Below, piece by piece: positions 1-9,626 of a stretch of DNA of 64,000 nucleotides. The DNA is from an uncultured Planctomycetota bacterium (GTDB lineage Bacteria > Planctomycetota > Phycisphaerae > Sedimentisphaerales > UBA12454), in contig CAINDG010000040.1 in assembly GCA_903847315.1 (NCBI GenBank), positions 16,813 to 80,812 of the forward strand. The letters run 5' to 3'. Positions within the stretch are counted from its first letter, which is position 1. Every line of letters begins with the position of its first letter. The position numbers and the translations under genes are program-made. Under the pieces are notes generated by a model that worked only from the letters and a program-made list of their open reading frames with translations, was not told the DNA's origin and did no database searches.

Positions 1-993
1 GGGGCAAGGTATGGGTATTTGATGCCGAGCCATCTTGGCCTTTTCTATCATAATTGTACATGTGGCGCAAGACTACCTGCGGCGAGATTTCTTCGAGACA
101 AAGTTAAGAAGGATGGTAATCGAGTTGAAACAACTTTGAAAAAGATATGTCCAAAAGGTCATCCATGGGGCATTGGCAGCGATGCTTTACTTAGTCACTT
201 TATTTGTGTTGTGGGTGGAATATCGGCGGGAAAAACTTGCTTCATGACAATGGCGGTACAGGGTCTCATAGATAACGGTTCACGATGCGAGATAGTAGCC
301 CAGGGCACAAAACATAGTGATAGATATAAGATTCTTAAACAGGGTCTTTTATTGCCAGCAACTCAGCGAGGAACAGTACCTGAGGCTATCGTGTTGCGTT
401 TGTCCGGAAACAAGAAGAAGGAGTTGCGACTGTATTTCTACGATCCTGCCGGAGAGGATGTCAGTCGTGTAGAGCGGGGTACAAAAGAAGATTTCGTTTT
501 TTTTCAGGATTTAACAGGGGTGATATTACTTGTCGATCCACTTGGATTACCGAAGCTGCGTCAAGATATCAGTGGCAAGTACAACTCATCGTTAGAAGCA
601 GCCAAGATGTCAGAGACGCCTTTGGAAGATGTTGTTGCGAGCCTTAGCAGAAACGTTAGGAAATTTCTCAAGTGTGGACGAAGCGGTAGAGTAACTATAC
701 CACTGGCAGTAGTTATAAATAAGACGGATGTTTCTGAAATCAGCGAGAGAGTTGGAACGGATATTGTTCAAAAAACTAGGGGCGAAACAGCAGAACATGT
801 CCTTTGTCGAAAGGCACTGCTGGATTGGGGAGCGAGAAGCGAAATTAGTGCTCTTGAACAAGAGTTCACGTTCATTCGTTACTTCTCATGCTCGACACTA
901 GGGCGTATTCCTGATGATAGTAAGAATCCTTTCATAGCCGATCGTGTTCTTCAGCCCTTAGAATGGTTGATAAACTTGGATAGAGAAAGATGA
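1..993 (+). CDS. TRAFAC-like GTPase with N-terminal zinc ribbon (frame open to the window edge, may be 5'-partial)
   Basis: ORF 19..993; CxC...CPKGH zinc-ribbon-like start, Walker A GGISAGKT, DPAG Walker B/G3, NKTD G4, SCST G5-like. The frame stays open upstream of the TTG/ATG at 19/22 to base 1. Confidence 0.8.
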   Translation, partial: GARYGYLMPSHLGLFYHNCTCGARLPAARFLRDKVKKDGNRVETTLKKICPKGHPWGIGSDALLSHFICVVGGISAGKTCFMTMAVQGLIDNGSRCEIVAQGTKHSDRYKILKQGLLLPATQRGTVPEAIVLRLSGNKKKELRLYFYDPAGEDVSRVERGTKEDFVFFQDLTGVILLVDPLGLPKLRQDISGKYNSSLEAAKMSETPLEDVVASLSRNVRKFLKCGRSGRVTIPLAVVINKTDVSEISERVGTDIVQKTRGETAEHVLCRKALLDWGARSEISALEQEFTFIRYFSCSTLGRIPDDSKNPFIADRVLQPLEWLINLDRER

Positions 994-1111
994 TGAAGTA
1001 ATACTCTTCGCTGTCATTAGACCATAATATTACTCGAATGGAAAAGACATACTGTAAAAAATAGCATATTGGTAACATGAGGTATGAAAAAATAGAGAAA
1101 GATTAAAGTAT

Positions 1112-2005
1112 ATGGCAAAAGGGAAGAAGAATCAAAAAGTTGACAGGGCTTATGTGCCCACTAATCCTCCTATTTTAGGGAGTGGTGGTTTCACAACAGC
1201 CCCTCTATCTGCAATTTTGAACGGTTTTCGCGATACGATAGATAGGCTCAAGTCGGAGCCAAAGGATGAAACTTTCAGTGGGGCAGGATTGCGTGGAATT
1301 TTAGCGGCCGTAGAGGCGGTAAAGAATGGTGACATTGATGGTGCGATAGATGTTCTCCGAGAAAGTAAGAGAAAAATAGAGTCAGCAAGAAAGAAATCTC
1401 TGATATTCTTGGTCAAGAATTTCCTTCACCGCCGTAGAAGCACTATTTTTCTTGAATCCATACTCTCGAGTTTGTTGGACGTCCGTGCAGTTCGGACGGC
1501 TAATCAAGCGTTAGAATCTTTCGAGAAGAGCAAGCCATCAGAGGATACAATAGGCCGTCTACGGAAAATGGCAGAGAAAGACGTTTATAAGAGTCACAAA
1601 TACTCTGATGATGACATTATTCCTTATGCAATATCAGATCCAAACTTGCGGCGCATCTTGTCGTCAAATCCAGATCTTCGGTATACGTTGCGAGGTCGGC
1701 TTTCCGATATGGGAATAGATATGCCCAATCTTGGCCCTTGCGCCGTTTGCAAAAAGCTCTCAGTGGGCGAGATGAGAAACAGCGATGGTAAATCATGGAA
1801 ACTCTGTCCTTGGTGCGCCCAAAATGCCAAAGAATTGATTGGCGAACAGAGGGAGAGGGTTAATAGTCTTTTAAATTCACTCAGAGAAAGCAGGCAGGAT
1901 CTGGTGGAGGCGGTGGCACTTGACGGGAAGAATAATAAACCTGCTCAGAAAAATTTAGACGAGTGTAACAAGATACTAAGCCAACTGGAACCACATACGA
2001 CTTGA
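1112..2005 (+). CDS. Charged/helical protein with C-terminal zinc ribbon (CAVCKK...LCPWC), GTPase-linked
   Basis: ORF 297 aa, two CxxC pairs, immediately downstream of the GTPase on the same strand. Confidence 0.7.
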   Translation: MAKGKKNQKVDRAYVPTNPPILGSGGFTTAPLSAILNGFRDTIDRLKSEPKDETFSGAGLRGILAAVEAVKNGDIDGAIDVLRESKRKIESARKKSLIFLVKNFLHRRRSTIFLESILSSLLDVRAVRTANQALESFEKSKPSEDTIGRLRKMAEKDVYKSHKYSDDDIIPYAISDPNLRRILSSNPDLRYTLRGRLSDMGIDMPNLGPCAVCKKLSVGEMRNSDGKSWKLCPWCAQNAKELIGEQRERVNSLLNSLRESRQDLVEAVALDGKNNKPAQKNLDECNKILSQLEPHTT

Positions 2006-2057
2006 CAAAAGAGGCGCATTTTGAATCGCTGGGTAAGCACAAATAGGAGTTAGCGAT

Positions 2058-4064
2058 ATGACAAAAGAGTACAGTACTTTCAACTATCCGCTTTGGTTAA
2101 CAGGCATTTGGATGCCAGAAATCCAGATAATCTCTGTATTGGTTGGAATAGCTATTTTGATTGCAGGAGCATGTGTCCTTTGGCTTCGACAATTGGGTTT
2201 GTGGATAGCAGTATTTTTTTTAGGTGTTTCTGCGGTTGTTCTGGTGACACCCATGATTGGAAAGATGGCCCATTATATGTCTATAGCCGACCATTTCCCC
2301 TTTGGAAATACGATAGAACCGCGTGTCATGTTTAGCAATCTGCCCCAAGCAATCATATTGTTGTTCTGCAATATTGCGGGGCCAGTTTTATGTCTGTGGT
2401 TAATGAGGCCAGAGGATTCTATTCTTATTAGATTGGTGCGCATTATTTCGATAGAATTTATTGTTCTCATACTATCAATGGTTATCGGCGGAGCAATTGC
2501 ATGTTCTCACGCTGAGGGGAGAAAAGGAATTGAATCCATACGTCGCATGCTACATCTAGTATTTTGTCAGAGGGGGCATTTTTCTCGCGCAGCAGTATAT
2601 GGTCTTCCACTGTGCTTAGTATTATTCTCCGTAGATATGGCGGTGCTTTTCGGCGCCGCGGTTCTTCCGTTTCTCATTTCTCATTATGCTTTGTCATTCT
2701 GGTTCTTGGTTCTCAGTCCGGTGACATCACTTTTAGTGCGGATTGTCAGGGTTGTAGGACTCATTATTGTTGGCCTATTGTTGGCTATCTTGCTGTTTTT
2801 GTCGATTCAAAAGCCGAAAGAATTCGAACTTAATCTCAATCTCAGATGGCGTTTAGCTCTTGTTGTAGGGCTTTTTTCCACAGTTTGGGTTTTCTGGGTA
2901 ATGCCGTTGCTGTGTAGTTACTCATCTTTTCCTAATCAGTCTCCATTTGTCAACTGGCTGGCGTATTTGAAAATGACTGCGCCGGTCCCTGTTCCCATAG
3001 CTCTGGGGCTTGGTTTTGTTTATGTTGGTATCTTGTGGTTTTTGGCTAAATGGATGGGTAAGTGGTTTTTCCTCTACCCCTTAGCGTACGGAGTCTTTAC
3101 TTTTTTCCATCTACGGCAAGAAGCAGAGGGAACACCTCATCGTTCTCCTTCTGATCCAACAGTTGCTACCCGACGGTCGAGTTTGTCAGGGCTCGGCGGT
3201 AACCTCTTTAAGACGGGAAGTATCCCCAGTGTTCTGCATGACATACGTCCCCCACGAGGATGGGCTCCATTATTATGGATACCTATTGCTCCATGGACTT
3301 ATCTACCCTCATGTATCTTGGTCATAGCGATGATGTTTTGTAATTATCCAGTCACGAGTCTGCATGGTATATGGCGTGTGTTTTGGCTATGTACATCGAG
3401 CCTAACACTCGCTATCGTGTTCTTTCCGATTATCAGCAGATCTGTGATTCGGTATCTTTTAGGTAATGAAGAAGGTGGTTTATTGACAGGCTATTTGGTG
3501 CGCCGTACGGCTGTCATTTTGCTGACATATATTGCGATTTTATTTATCTTTCCAGTTATCATTGCGATTGGTGGCTCGCTGGCTATGGTCCCAATCATAG
3601 GATCGGTTCTATGGGCGGTGCTATACGCCATTTATCTTATTCCATGTGGACAACTTGTAGCGCAGGCACTTCTTTTCTTGCCTTTAGGTATGTTGATGTT
3701 GCCACCAATGGTTGCGAATAAAACGGATGCCAAGTATAAGTTTTGGGAACAGGTGGAACGGCTGGGTAAATACATTGACGAATTAACGGGTCCTTTCCTT
3801 GGCGTTGCATTATGTGGACTTTTTGTTTCCGGAACGGTGACAGCGGTCTCAGTAACAAGTTTATTTCTCATTTCGCAGTTTTATATCGGTGGACATAGTA
3901 CCGGATGGTATAGTGCTTTTTGTAGCGTGCTGGGTGTTATACCGTTCTTTTCGTTGTCGCCACTGCATTTGATTGTAGTTATTGGTGTTTGCGGTCTCTG
4001 TATAAGTGCTTTCAATACTGCTATTACAAATGCCTATTTGACTGTACGTGGATTAATCAAGTAA
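2058..4064 (+). CDS. Large polytopic membrane protein
   Basis: ORF 668 aa with many long hydrophobic segments; 52 bp after the previous gene. Confidence 0.75.
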   Translation: MTKEYSTFNYPLWLTGIWMPEIQIISVLVGIAILIAGACVLWLRQLGLWIAVFFLGVSAVVLVTPMIGKMAHYMSIADHFPFGNTIEPRVMFSNLPQAIILLFCNIAGPVLCLWLMRPEDSILIRLVRIISIEFIVLILSMVIGGAIACSHAEGRKGIESIRRMLHLVFCQRGHFSRAAVYGLPLCLVLFSVDMAVLFGAAVLPFLISHYALSFWFLVLSPVTSLLVRIVRVVGLIIVGLLLAILLFLSIQKPKEFELNLNLRWRLALVVGLFSTVWVFWVMPLLCSYSSFPNQSPFVNWLAYLKMTAPVPVPIALGLGFVYVGILWFLAKWMGKWFFLYPLAYGVFTFFHLRQEAEGTPHRSPSDPTVATRRSSLSGLGGNLFKTGSIPSVLHDIRPPRGWAPLLWIPIAPWTYLPSCILVIAMMFCNYPVTSLHGIWRVFWLCTSSLTLAIVFFPIISRSVIRYLLGNEEGGLLTGYLVRRTAVILLTYIAILFIFPVIIAIGGSLAMVPIIGSVLWAVLYAIYLIPCGQLVAQALLFLPLGMLMLPPMVANKTDAKYKFWEQVERLGKYIDELTGPFLGVALCGLFVSGTVTAVSVTSLFLISQFYIGGHSTGWYSAFCSVLGVIPFFSLSPLHLIVVIGVCGLCISAFNTAITNAYLTVRGLIK

Positions 4065-4103
4065 GATAAAACTAATTAACCTTTTTAAAGAGAAAATTGA
4101 ACG

Positions 4104-5417
4104 ATGAAAGGCGACTATTTCCCTAAGGTTCGTTATCGTTTTGAGAGATATCCTATACTTTCAGAAGGTCATTTTGAACAATTTGCGCAAACTGCTAAAT
4201 ACCTGATTCAAAACTTGCCATTGGCAACACCAAATCTTTCATTTGGGTCAGCTGCATGTGTAAGTTCAGGAGTATTGGAATCTAATTATAGGCAGTCTCC
4301 AAACAAAGAAGTAATAAAACTTAAAGCTATAGAATCATCCGATGGCGTGCTTTTGGAACATTCCTACGATTCAGCCGGTCGTCTATTAAAGACTATTTAC
4401 CCGGATAACGTGTATTTAAGATATGATTGGGGGAGTAATAACCAGTTAACAACCGTACATTTATCCAACGGGCAAAATATTACCTATAATTATCGAGAGG
4501 ATGGTTTGTTGGATAAAGTAATATATCCTGGCGGTCTTCAATTCCGTTATGAATACACAATCGATGGAAGGTTGCTCAAATGCGTATATCCCGATCATAG
4601 GTGTGTTGCTCGTACATACGATCACCGAAACCAGCTTATTGAGGTGATATACGCCAATTCTAAATATACTTATGAATGGGGTGATTATGGATCGCTCAAA
4701 GGGGTGGCTTTTAGAAGCCATGGCCGAGTTTGTGAACTTCCATTAAATAAGGATAGACTAAACATTAGTTTATTACCAAATAACAGTAGTGGAGCAGCGG
4801 GAACGGAAATAGAATCCAGCCTTGGTGTATGGATGTATTCGTCCGAAGGATTTTTGCGTGAAATGACATTGCCTGATGGAGAACTACTTTGTAATAATTC
4901 TTCAACCTATGGTATCCCAAAGACTTTTTGGAGTTCTCTGGGGCAAACAGTGTATGAATACGACAGAAACAATGTTTTGTCTGCAGTTCTTTATCCAAAT
5001 GGTATGCGGTCTGTATATCATCATATACCTAAGACTCGTATTGTATATCTTGTGAGTACCAATGGTGTGGCTCTTTATCAGTATGATCGCGATGGAAAGC
5101 TGCGAGAAATTAGGGCTGACAATGGACAATATGTGTTATTTAACTATAATCGTCATGATATGGTTAAAAAAGTAGCGACTGCCCAAGGAGCAATGCAGTT
5201 TCGCTATAATGGCAGCAAATTAACGCGAATTGTATTCTCGACAGGCGTGTCTGCTGACCTCTCATATGAAGTTGCAGGTTGTCCAAATGCTATTAGACTG
5301 CAAAAGATAGCGAAATATCCATTAGCGGCTATAGTAGCGTTTGGAAATACATTGTGGCAGTGGACTGCTTTGAAACCGTCTCTTCGTCTCGAAGACAAAA
5401 AAATGCGGGAGGTATAA
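4104..5417 (+). CDS. YD-repeat (RHS-like) protein
   Basis: Repeated motifs such as HSYDSAGRLLKTIYPDN, YNYREDGLLDKVIYPGG, YEYTIDGRLLKCVYPD, YDHRNQLIEVIY, YQYDRDGKLREI. Confidence 0.85.
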   Translation: MKGDYFPKVRYRFERYPILSEGHFEQFAQTAKYLIQNLPLATPNLSFGSAACVSSGVLESNYRQSPNKEVIKLKAIESSDGVLLEHSYDSAGRLLKTIYPDNVYLRYDWGSNNQLTTVHLSNGQNITYNYREDGLLDKVIYPGGLQFRYEYTIDGRLLKCVYPDHRCVARTYDHRNQLIEVIYANSKYTYEWGDYGSLKGVAFRSHGRVCELPLNKDRLNISLLPNNSSGAAGTEIESSLGVWMYSSEGFLREMTLPDGELLCNNSSTYGIPKTFWSSLGQTVYEYDRNNVLSAVLYPNGMRSVYHHIPKTRIVYLVSTNGVALYQYDRDGKLREIRADNGQYVLFNYNRHDMVKKVATAQGAMQFRYNGSKLTRIVFSTGVSADLSYEVAGCPNAIRLQKIAKYPLAAIVAFGNTLWQWTALKPSLRLEDKKMREV

Positions 5418-5418
5418 T

Positions 5419-8400
5419 ATGGGTTGGCTGGGTAATGCTTTAAATTGGGTGGGTCAGACATTTAATCCGATTACTGCCAATCAGTGGTATGCACAGCGGT
5501 CAGCGATGAACTGGCAGAGCGGGAACCTAATAGGAAAAGCACTGGCGATTACCCAGGACTCTATTGGTGGATACGTCGCGGCATGGACGGGGCAGTCAGC
5601 GTCGACCGCACAGGCTTGGTGGTCCCTCCCATGGACAGCAACCACCTTCTTCGTCGGCGGGCAGGCTGGCACCTTCTTTAAAACCTTAAATATGTGGCAA
5701 GGCGTTTCAACAGGTTTGTGCACCTCGGCGAACGCCCTTAGCGGTGGGGCAGCAGTCAATCCTATCAGCGGCGCGTTTCAGATAGCTGGCCTTGGAGGTA
5801 GTTTACTGGGCGAAATTGCCAAGCCTCTCATGCAGGCCACCGGTCCGGTGGGTAATTCGCAATATATGTGGAACTTATCGCACCTCCCGGGTACGACCAT
5901 TGAGTCGCAGTTGGGGTGGAACTTTGCGACAATACACAAGGGAGTTGGGCTTAGCAATATCGGACATGTGGCAGACGCGTTCTCATTTGGCGGCAGTGTC
6001 GGCGACACGCTGAATCGATCCATTCCTAACGTTGGCGGAATTCTTTTCGAGAACTGTGATGCGGTTCTTACGAACGTTGGAGAAATTACAGGCGCTTACT
6101 GGGATGACCAAAACGCATCGCTTGTGCTTGTGGGCAAAGATGGTACAAAAGATCGCCCAACCACGATCCAATTGCCTGGCATGGATAGAGAACTTTTGAA
6201 TATTGCTCTAAGAGCTTCACTTGCAGGTCAGCCAATTGGTGTTAGTATTGATCCACCTTTTAAATACCGTGAAAGTATAAAACAAGGGGTGAATCCGCCG
6301 GATGGAACATCCATGCTGGTTAGTTATCTTGGAAATACGGAGGGGACGCTATTTGGTGCTATCATGTTCGAAGCGGACAGGCTTCTGAAATGCCTGGACA
6401 AGGGAGTACATAACGAGACAAAGAAGGCGGTTCGAGCAACGGTTCCCGGCTTCAAGACGCTGTTAGAGATGATTAAACCGAGTAATATACAGGGGAGCAA
6501 TGTCTGGCACAGATTTTGGTTTGTCATAGACAAAGTGGAGATCAAGCACGATTCAAGTTCTAATGCTATCGCGTTTGCAGACGTGCGGCTAAAAGTTCTT
6601 ACCGAAACAGAAATGAGCGGTCCATCCGCAAATAAATACATTGATTCAGCCGATGAGGCTTTTGTCCAGCATTTGACCAGACACTATGATGAATATGCGA
6701 AAGATTTCCCGATTTTAGCCAGACTTAAAGAATTAGCAAAGATAACCGCTATTGCAAAGTTCCTCGTCAACAGGAAAATACCTATAGATACTCATTTTCT
6801 TTTTACGTCGCGTCCAACACAAGTTGACACCCCATCTACAACCCCTGGGATCTCAGTAACAAGCCCAAATGTTGAAGTGAGTCAGAAGGGAAATGTGATT
6901 CATACACGCACTGTGTCTCTTTTTGGAGGTGTTGACATGGACGCCGAACCTCAGATATTATCTGATGTTGGCAAGAGTGCCTATCAGCTCAGGCAAATTG
7001 CAGAAGCCGCACGTCCGAGTAGAAGTTCTTCTGCATGGACCTTCCGAAAAAATGGAACTATGGGGAAAGCTTTGGCCGCTAAATTAGGTTCAGGCGGTGC
7101 TCCGTTTCGGAAAATTTGCATTGATCATCATTTTGCATTAAGTGACAAAGACAGGTTGTTAAGTATTCAAAGAGTTTACAATTCAAATAATACATCAATC
7201 GGCGATTTTGGTCCTAGTTGGTTGCTTTGGGTTCCATTTTCAATCACAGTTGTACCCCATAATGACAAGCGGGCGGAGGTGTTGCCTTGTGAAGACGTCA
7301 ATAGACATAGTGCCTTTGCTCTGTTGATTTTGCATGACCACACATCTGCGGGATCGAGTATGTATAGACCAGTTGATAACTCGTCACGTCCTACGGTGTT
7401 TTGTAAAATTACTTCGCAGGTGTTAAACCATGGGCAAATCTCATTTCAGTACAATCCATCAGATTGTATCCGGGCAGAGAAAAACTGTTTCATCGTGGAA
7501 AAAGATGGGTTTCACTACTATTTCGATTCACATGGATGCCTCCAGGAAATTCATAAGGGGCAATCCTGTGTCGTCCGGTATCATCGAGAAAATCAGCGTA
7601 TTAAACGTATAATAGACAACCTGAATCATTTCTATGATATTCAATATCATCAAGGTCGGATTATTGAAATTGCCTCGACAGATAAAACTGTTATTCACTA
7701 CTTGTATAACCCATCGGGATTCTTAGTGTCCTGTAGAATAGGCAATAAATGCATTGAAAGTTATTCCTATGACGTTCAAGGACGCATAACTGAAATCAGA
7801 GACCACTTAGACCAAGTAATTTGTCGGAATGTATATAATAATTTTGGTGAAGTGATAAAAGAGCGTTCTGATGTTGTGATAGAAGCATCGGGTGCAAAAG
7901 TGTATAGATTATTCGAACAAGGCAGGCTTGTATCGGCTAAAGATGAAGCAGGAGGCACGCTGTGTCTTAAATACGGGAGGCAGGGCGAATTGTCGATGGC
8001 TGAAGTTAAGGATCATAGTGGCCGAGCGAGCCAACTGACATACGATTTAAACGGAAAATTAATTTGCCTCAAAGAATCCACAGGCCGAGGGATATATCTG
8101 GATTATGACAAGTTTGGTAGGGTTATTCAATGCACCGGCCCAGACAGGCAATCAAGAAATTTTCAGTTGGATGACAAGGGACGGGTGTTTTGTATTACAG
8201 ATCAAGATGCAGGCCGATGGTCGGTTGAGTACGATAACGTCGGCAATATACAAAACATTACTGATCCTGCAGGCAGACAATCAAGTTATAAGTATGTCGG
8301 AGAAATGCCAGTGAGTGTTTGCGATCCCACTGGAGAGATAAAGGTTAAACCCAGAAAATATACCCTCGAAATTCAAACCAAGGTATCGAATCGACTGCAA

Positions 8401-8583
8401 CAGAGTATGGTGTATGACCGTAACCAACGATTGACGCGGTATAAAACGCGTAAGGGTAGACCTATACGGTTTTATTATGACGAGTTTGGTAACCTTAAGA
8501 CAATTTGTAATAAAGTCGGGACTACACAATATCAAATTAACGAGAAAGATATGATACTTACAATCATGTTTGGAAAACATTAA
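5419..8583 (+). CDS. RHS/YD-repeat protein with Gly/Trp-rich hydrophobic N-terminus
   Basis: 1054 aa; RHS-entry-like YNSNNTSIGDFGPSWLLW followed by many YD repeats; starts 1 bp after the previous stop. Confidence 0.85.
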   Translation: MGWLGNALNWVGQTFNPITANQWYAQRSAMNWQSGNLIGKALAITQDSIGGYVAAWTGQSASTAQAWWSLPWTATTFFVGGQAGTFFKTLNMWQGVSTGLCTSANALSGGAAVNPISGAFQIAGLGGSLLGEIAKPLMQATGPVGNSQYMWNLSHLPGTTIESQLGWNFATIHKGVGLSNIGHVADAFSFGGSVGDTLNRSIPNVGGILFENCDAVLTNVGEITGAYWDDQNASLVLVGKDGTKDRPTTIQLPGMDRELLNIALRASLAGQPIGVSIDPPFKYRESIKQGVNPPDGTSMLVSYLGNTEGTLFGAIMFEADRLLKCLDKGVHNETKKAVRATVPGFKTLLEMIKPSNIQGSNVWHRFWFVIDKVEIKHDSSSNAIAFADVRLKVLTETEMSGPSANKYIDSADEAFVQHLTRHYDEYAKDFPILARLKELAKITAIAKFLVNRKIPIDTHFLFTSRPTQVDTPSTTPGISVTSPNVEVSQKGNVIHTRTVSLFGGVDMDAEPQILSDVGKSAYQLRQIAEAARPSRSSSAWTFRKNGTMGKALAAKLGSGGAPFRKICIDHHFALSDKDRLLSIQRVYNSNNTSIGDFGPSWLLWVPFSITVVPHNDKRAEVLPCEDVNRHSAFALLILHDHTSAGSSMYRPVDNSSRPTVFCKITSQVLNHGQISFQYNPSDCIRAEKNCFIVEKDGFHYYFDSHGCLQEIHKGQSCVVRYHRENQRIKRIIDNLNHFYDIQYHQGRIIEIASTDKTVIHYLYNPSGFLVSCRIGNKCIESYSYDVQGRITEIRDHLDQVICRNVYNNFGEVIKERSDVVIEASGAKVYRLFEQGRLVSAKDEAGGTLCLKYGRQGELSMAEVKDHSGRASQLTYDLNGKLICLKESTGRGIYLDYDKFGRVIQCTGPDRQSRNFQLDDKGRVFCITDQDAGRWSVEYDNVGNIQNITDPAGRQSSYKYVGEMPVSVCDPTGEIKVKPRKYTLEIQTKVSNRLQQSMVYDRNQRLTRYKTRKGRPIRFYYDEFGNLKTICNKVGTTQYQINEKDMILTIMFGKH

Positions 8584-8700
8584 TTATAAAGTGCAAATAT
8601 TAAATTCTTGTTCCTTAAAAAGTTAACTCTCAGTTTTTCGTCACTTATATAATCTCCTACCGTAGCATCTTCATTCCGCAAATAGTTACAAAACTCTCAA

Positions 8701-8746
8701 TCGGGCTGTCGATCCGAAGGATGAGGGTTCAAGCCTCTTCGACAGA
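8701..8746 (+). other. tRNA-Asp-like 3' half (anticodon stem-loop, variable loop, T-arm), no recognisable 5' half
   Basis: TCGGG-CTGTCGA-TCCGA anticodon arm (anticodon GTC), AGGAT variable loop, GAGGG-TTCAAGC-CTCTT T-arm; no D-arm or acceptor match upstream. Confidence 0.55.
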
Positions 8747-8762
8747 TGAGTTATTGATGTTT

Positions 8763-8796
8763 TTCTACTGTCACGTATTTGACAGTAGAATTTTTG
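8763..8796 (+). terminator. Rho-independent terminator after the tRNA-Asp-like fragment
   Basis: Perfect 11 bp stem TTCTACTGTCA/TGACAGTAGAA followed by TTTTT. Confidence 0.8.
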
Positions 8797-9050
8797 TAGT
8801 CCAAATGGCGTCTAAGCTCAACCTGCAACTAACCTGAAACTATTATGAGGTTATTCTGACCTTTCCGAAAATCATTTTGAGGACAGTTTAAGGGCAATGG
8901 GGCAGTCAAAAATAGTAATATTTTCACAACACCTTATTTTGTAAACAGTTGTGTACTGTTATGTTTTTACACACGGAGAGGCCAACCCTCTCTTTGTATT
9001 TTGCTGTAACTGATTTACTGAAAATGAGCTATGAAGTGATATAAAAATAA

Positions 9051-9140
9051 CGGAGAGGGCGGGATTCGAACCCGCGGTACTCGGTAAAGAGCACACTGGT
9101 TTTCGAAACCAGCTCGATCAGCCGCTCCGACACCTCTCCG
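9051..9140 (-). tRNA. tRNA-Ser(CGA)
   Basis: Reverse strand CGGAGAGGTG...CTGGT-TTCGAAA-ACCAG...GGTTCGAATCCCGCCCTCTCCG; long variable arm; acceptor pairs. Confidence 0.93.
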
Positions 9141-9626
9141 GAAGTTAAAAACTTAAAACTAAAAGCTCAAAACTTATAGAAGAAGCTATTTTAATCAAAT
9201 ATCCCAAAAACTCAAGTTTAATTGGTTAGTCCCGCCCCTATTTGTATTGTTCATAAGAATAGTAATAATGAGTTAGTTATGTAAATTACTTTGCGATTTA
9301 ATTGTGCACAACCACAGTACAAACAGGCGTTTGCTTGTTACGGCGGTCTGTCCGTCCGCAGAACTAAAGTATGAAGACGGATTGATTTTTGATATTGGGG
9401 CGCACAAATCCTTCCGCTCAATTATAGTGCCTTATCATATTGTTTCTACTTTAGTGTTACGGTCTAACCTTTAGTCCTATAAAACTGTGTAATAAGCTCC
9501 AAGTCAGTGTTTGGCATTCGTACAAGTGTAAGTCCTGTTTGGGGTTAAGAGGAATAGAGATACGGCCGAATAGAATAATAGCGGTTTAACTCTATAGATA
9601 CTGCGCATTGTCCAGGGGTATTAAAA

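Noticed and set aside
8300-8583. C-terminal RHS toxin domain
   Set aside because: The sequence continues as YD-repeat-like strands to the stop; no nuclease, deaminase or ADP-ribosyltransferase motif recognised.
8650-8746. Complete tRNA-Asp gene
   Set aside because: The 3' half folds, but the upstream bases form neither a D-arm nor an acceptor stem.
1-9050. Integrase or transposase marking the island
   Set aside because: None of the ORFs here shows integrase or transposase motifs; island status rests only on the tRNA-like scar and gene content.
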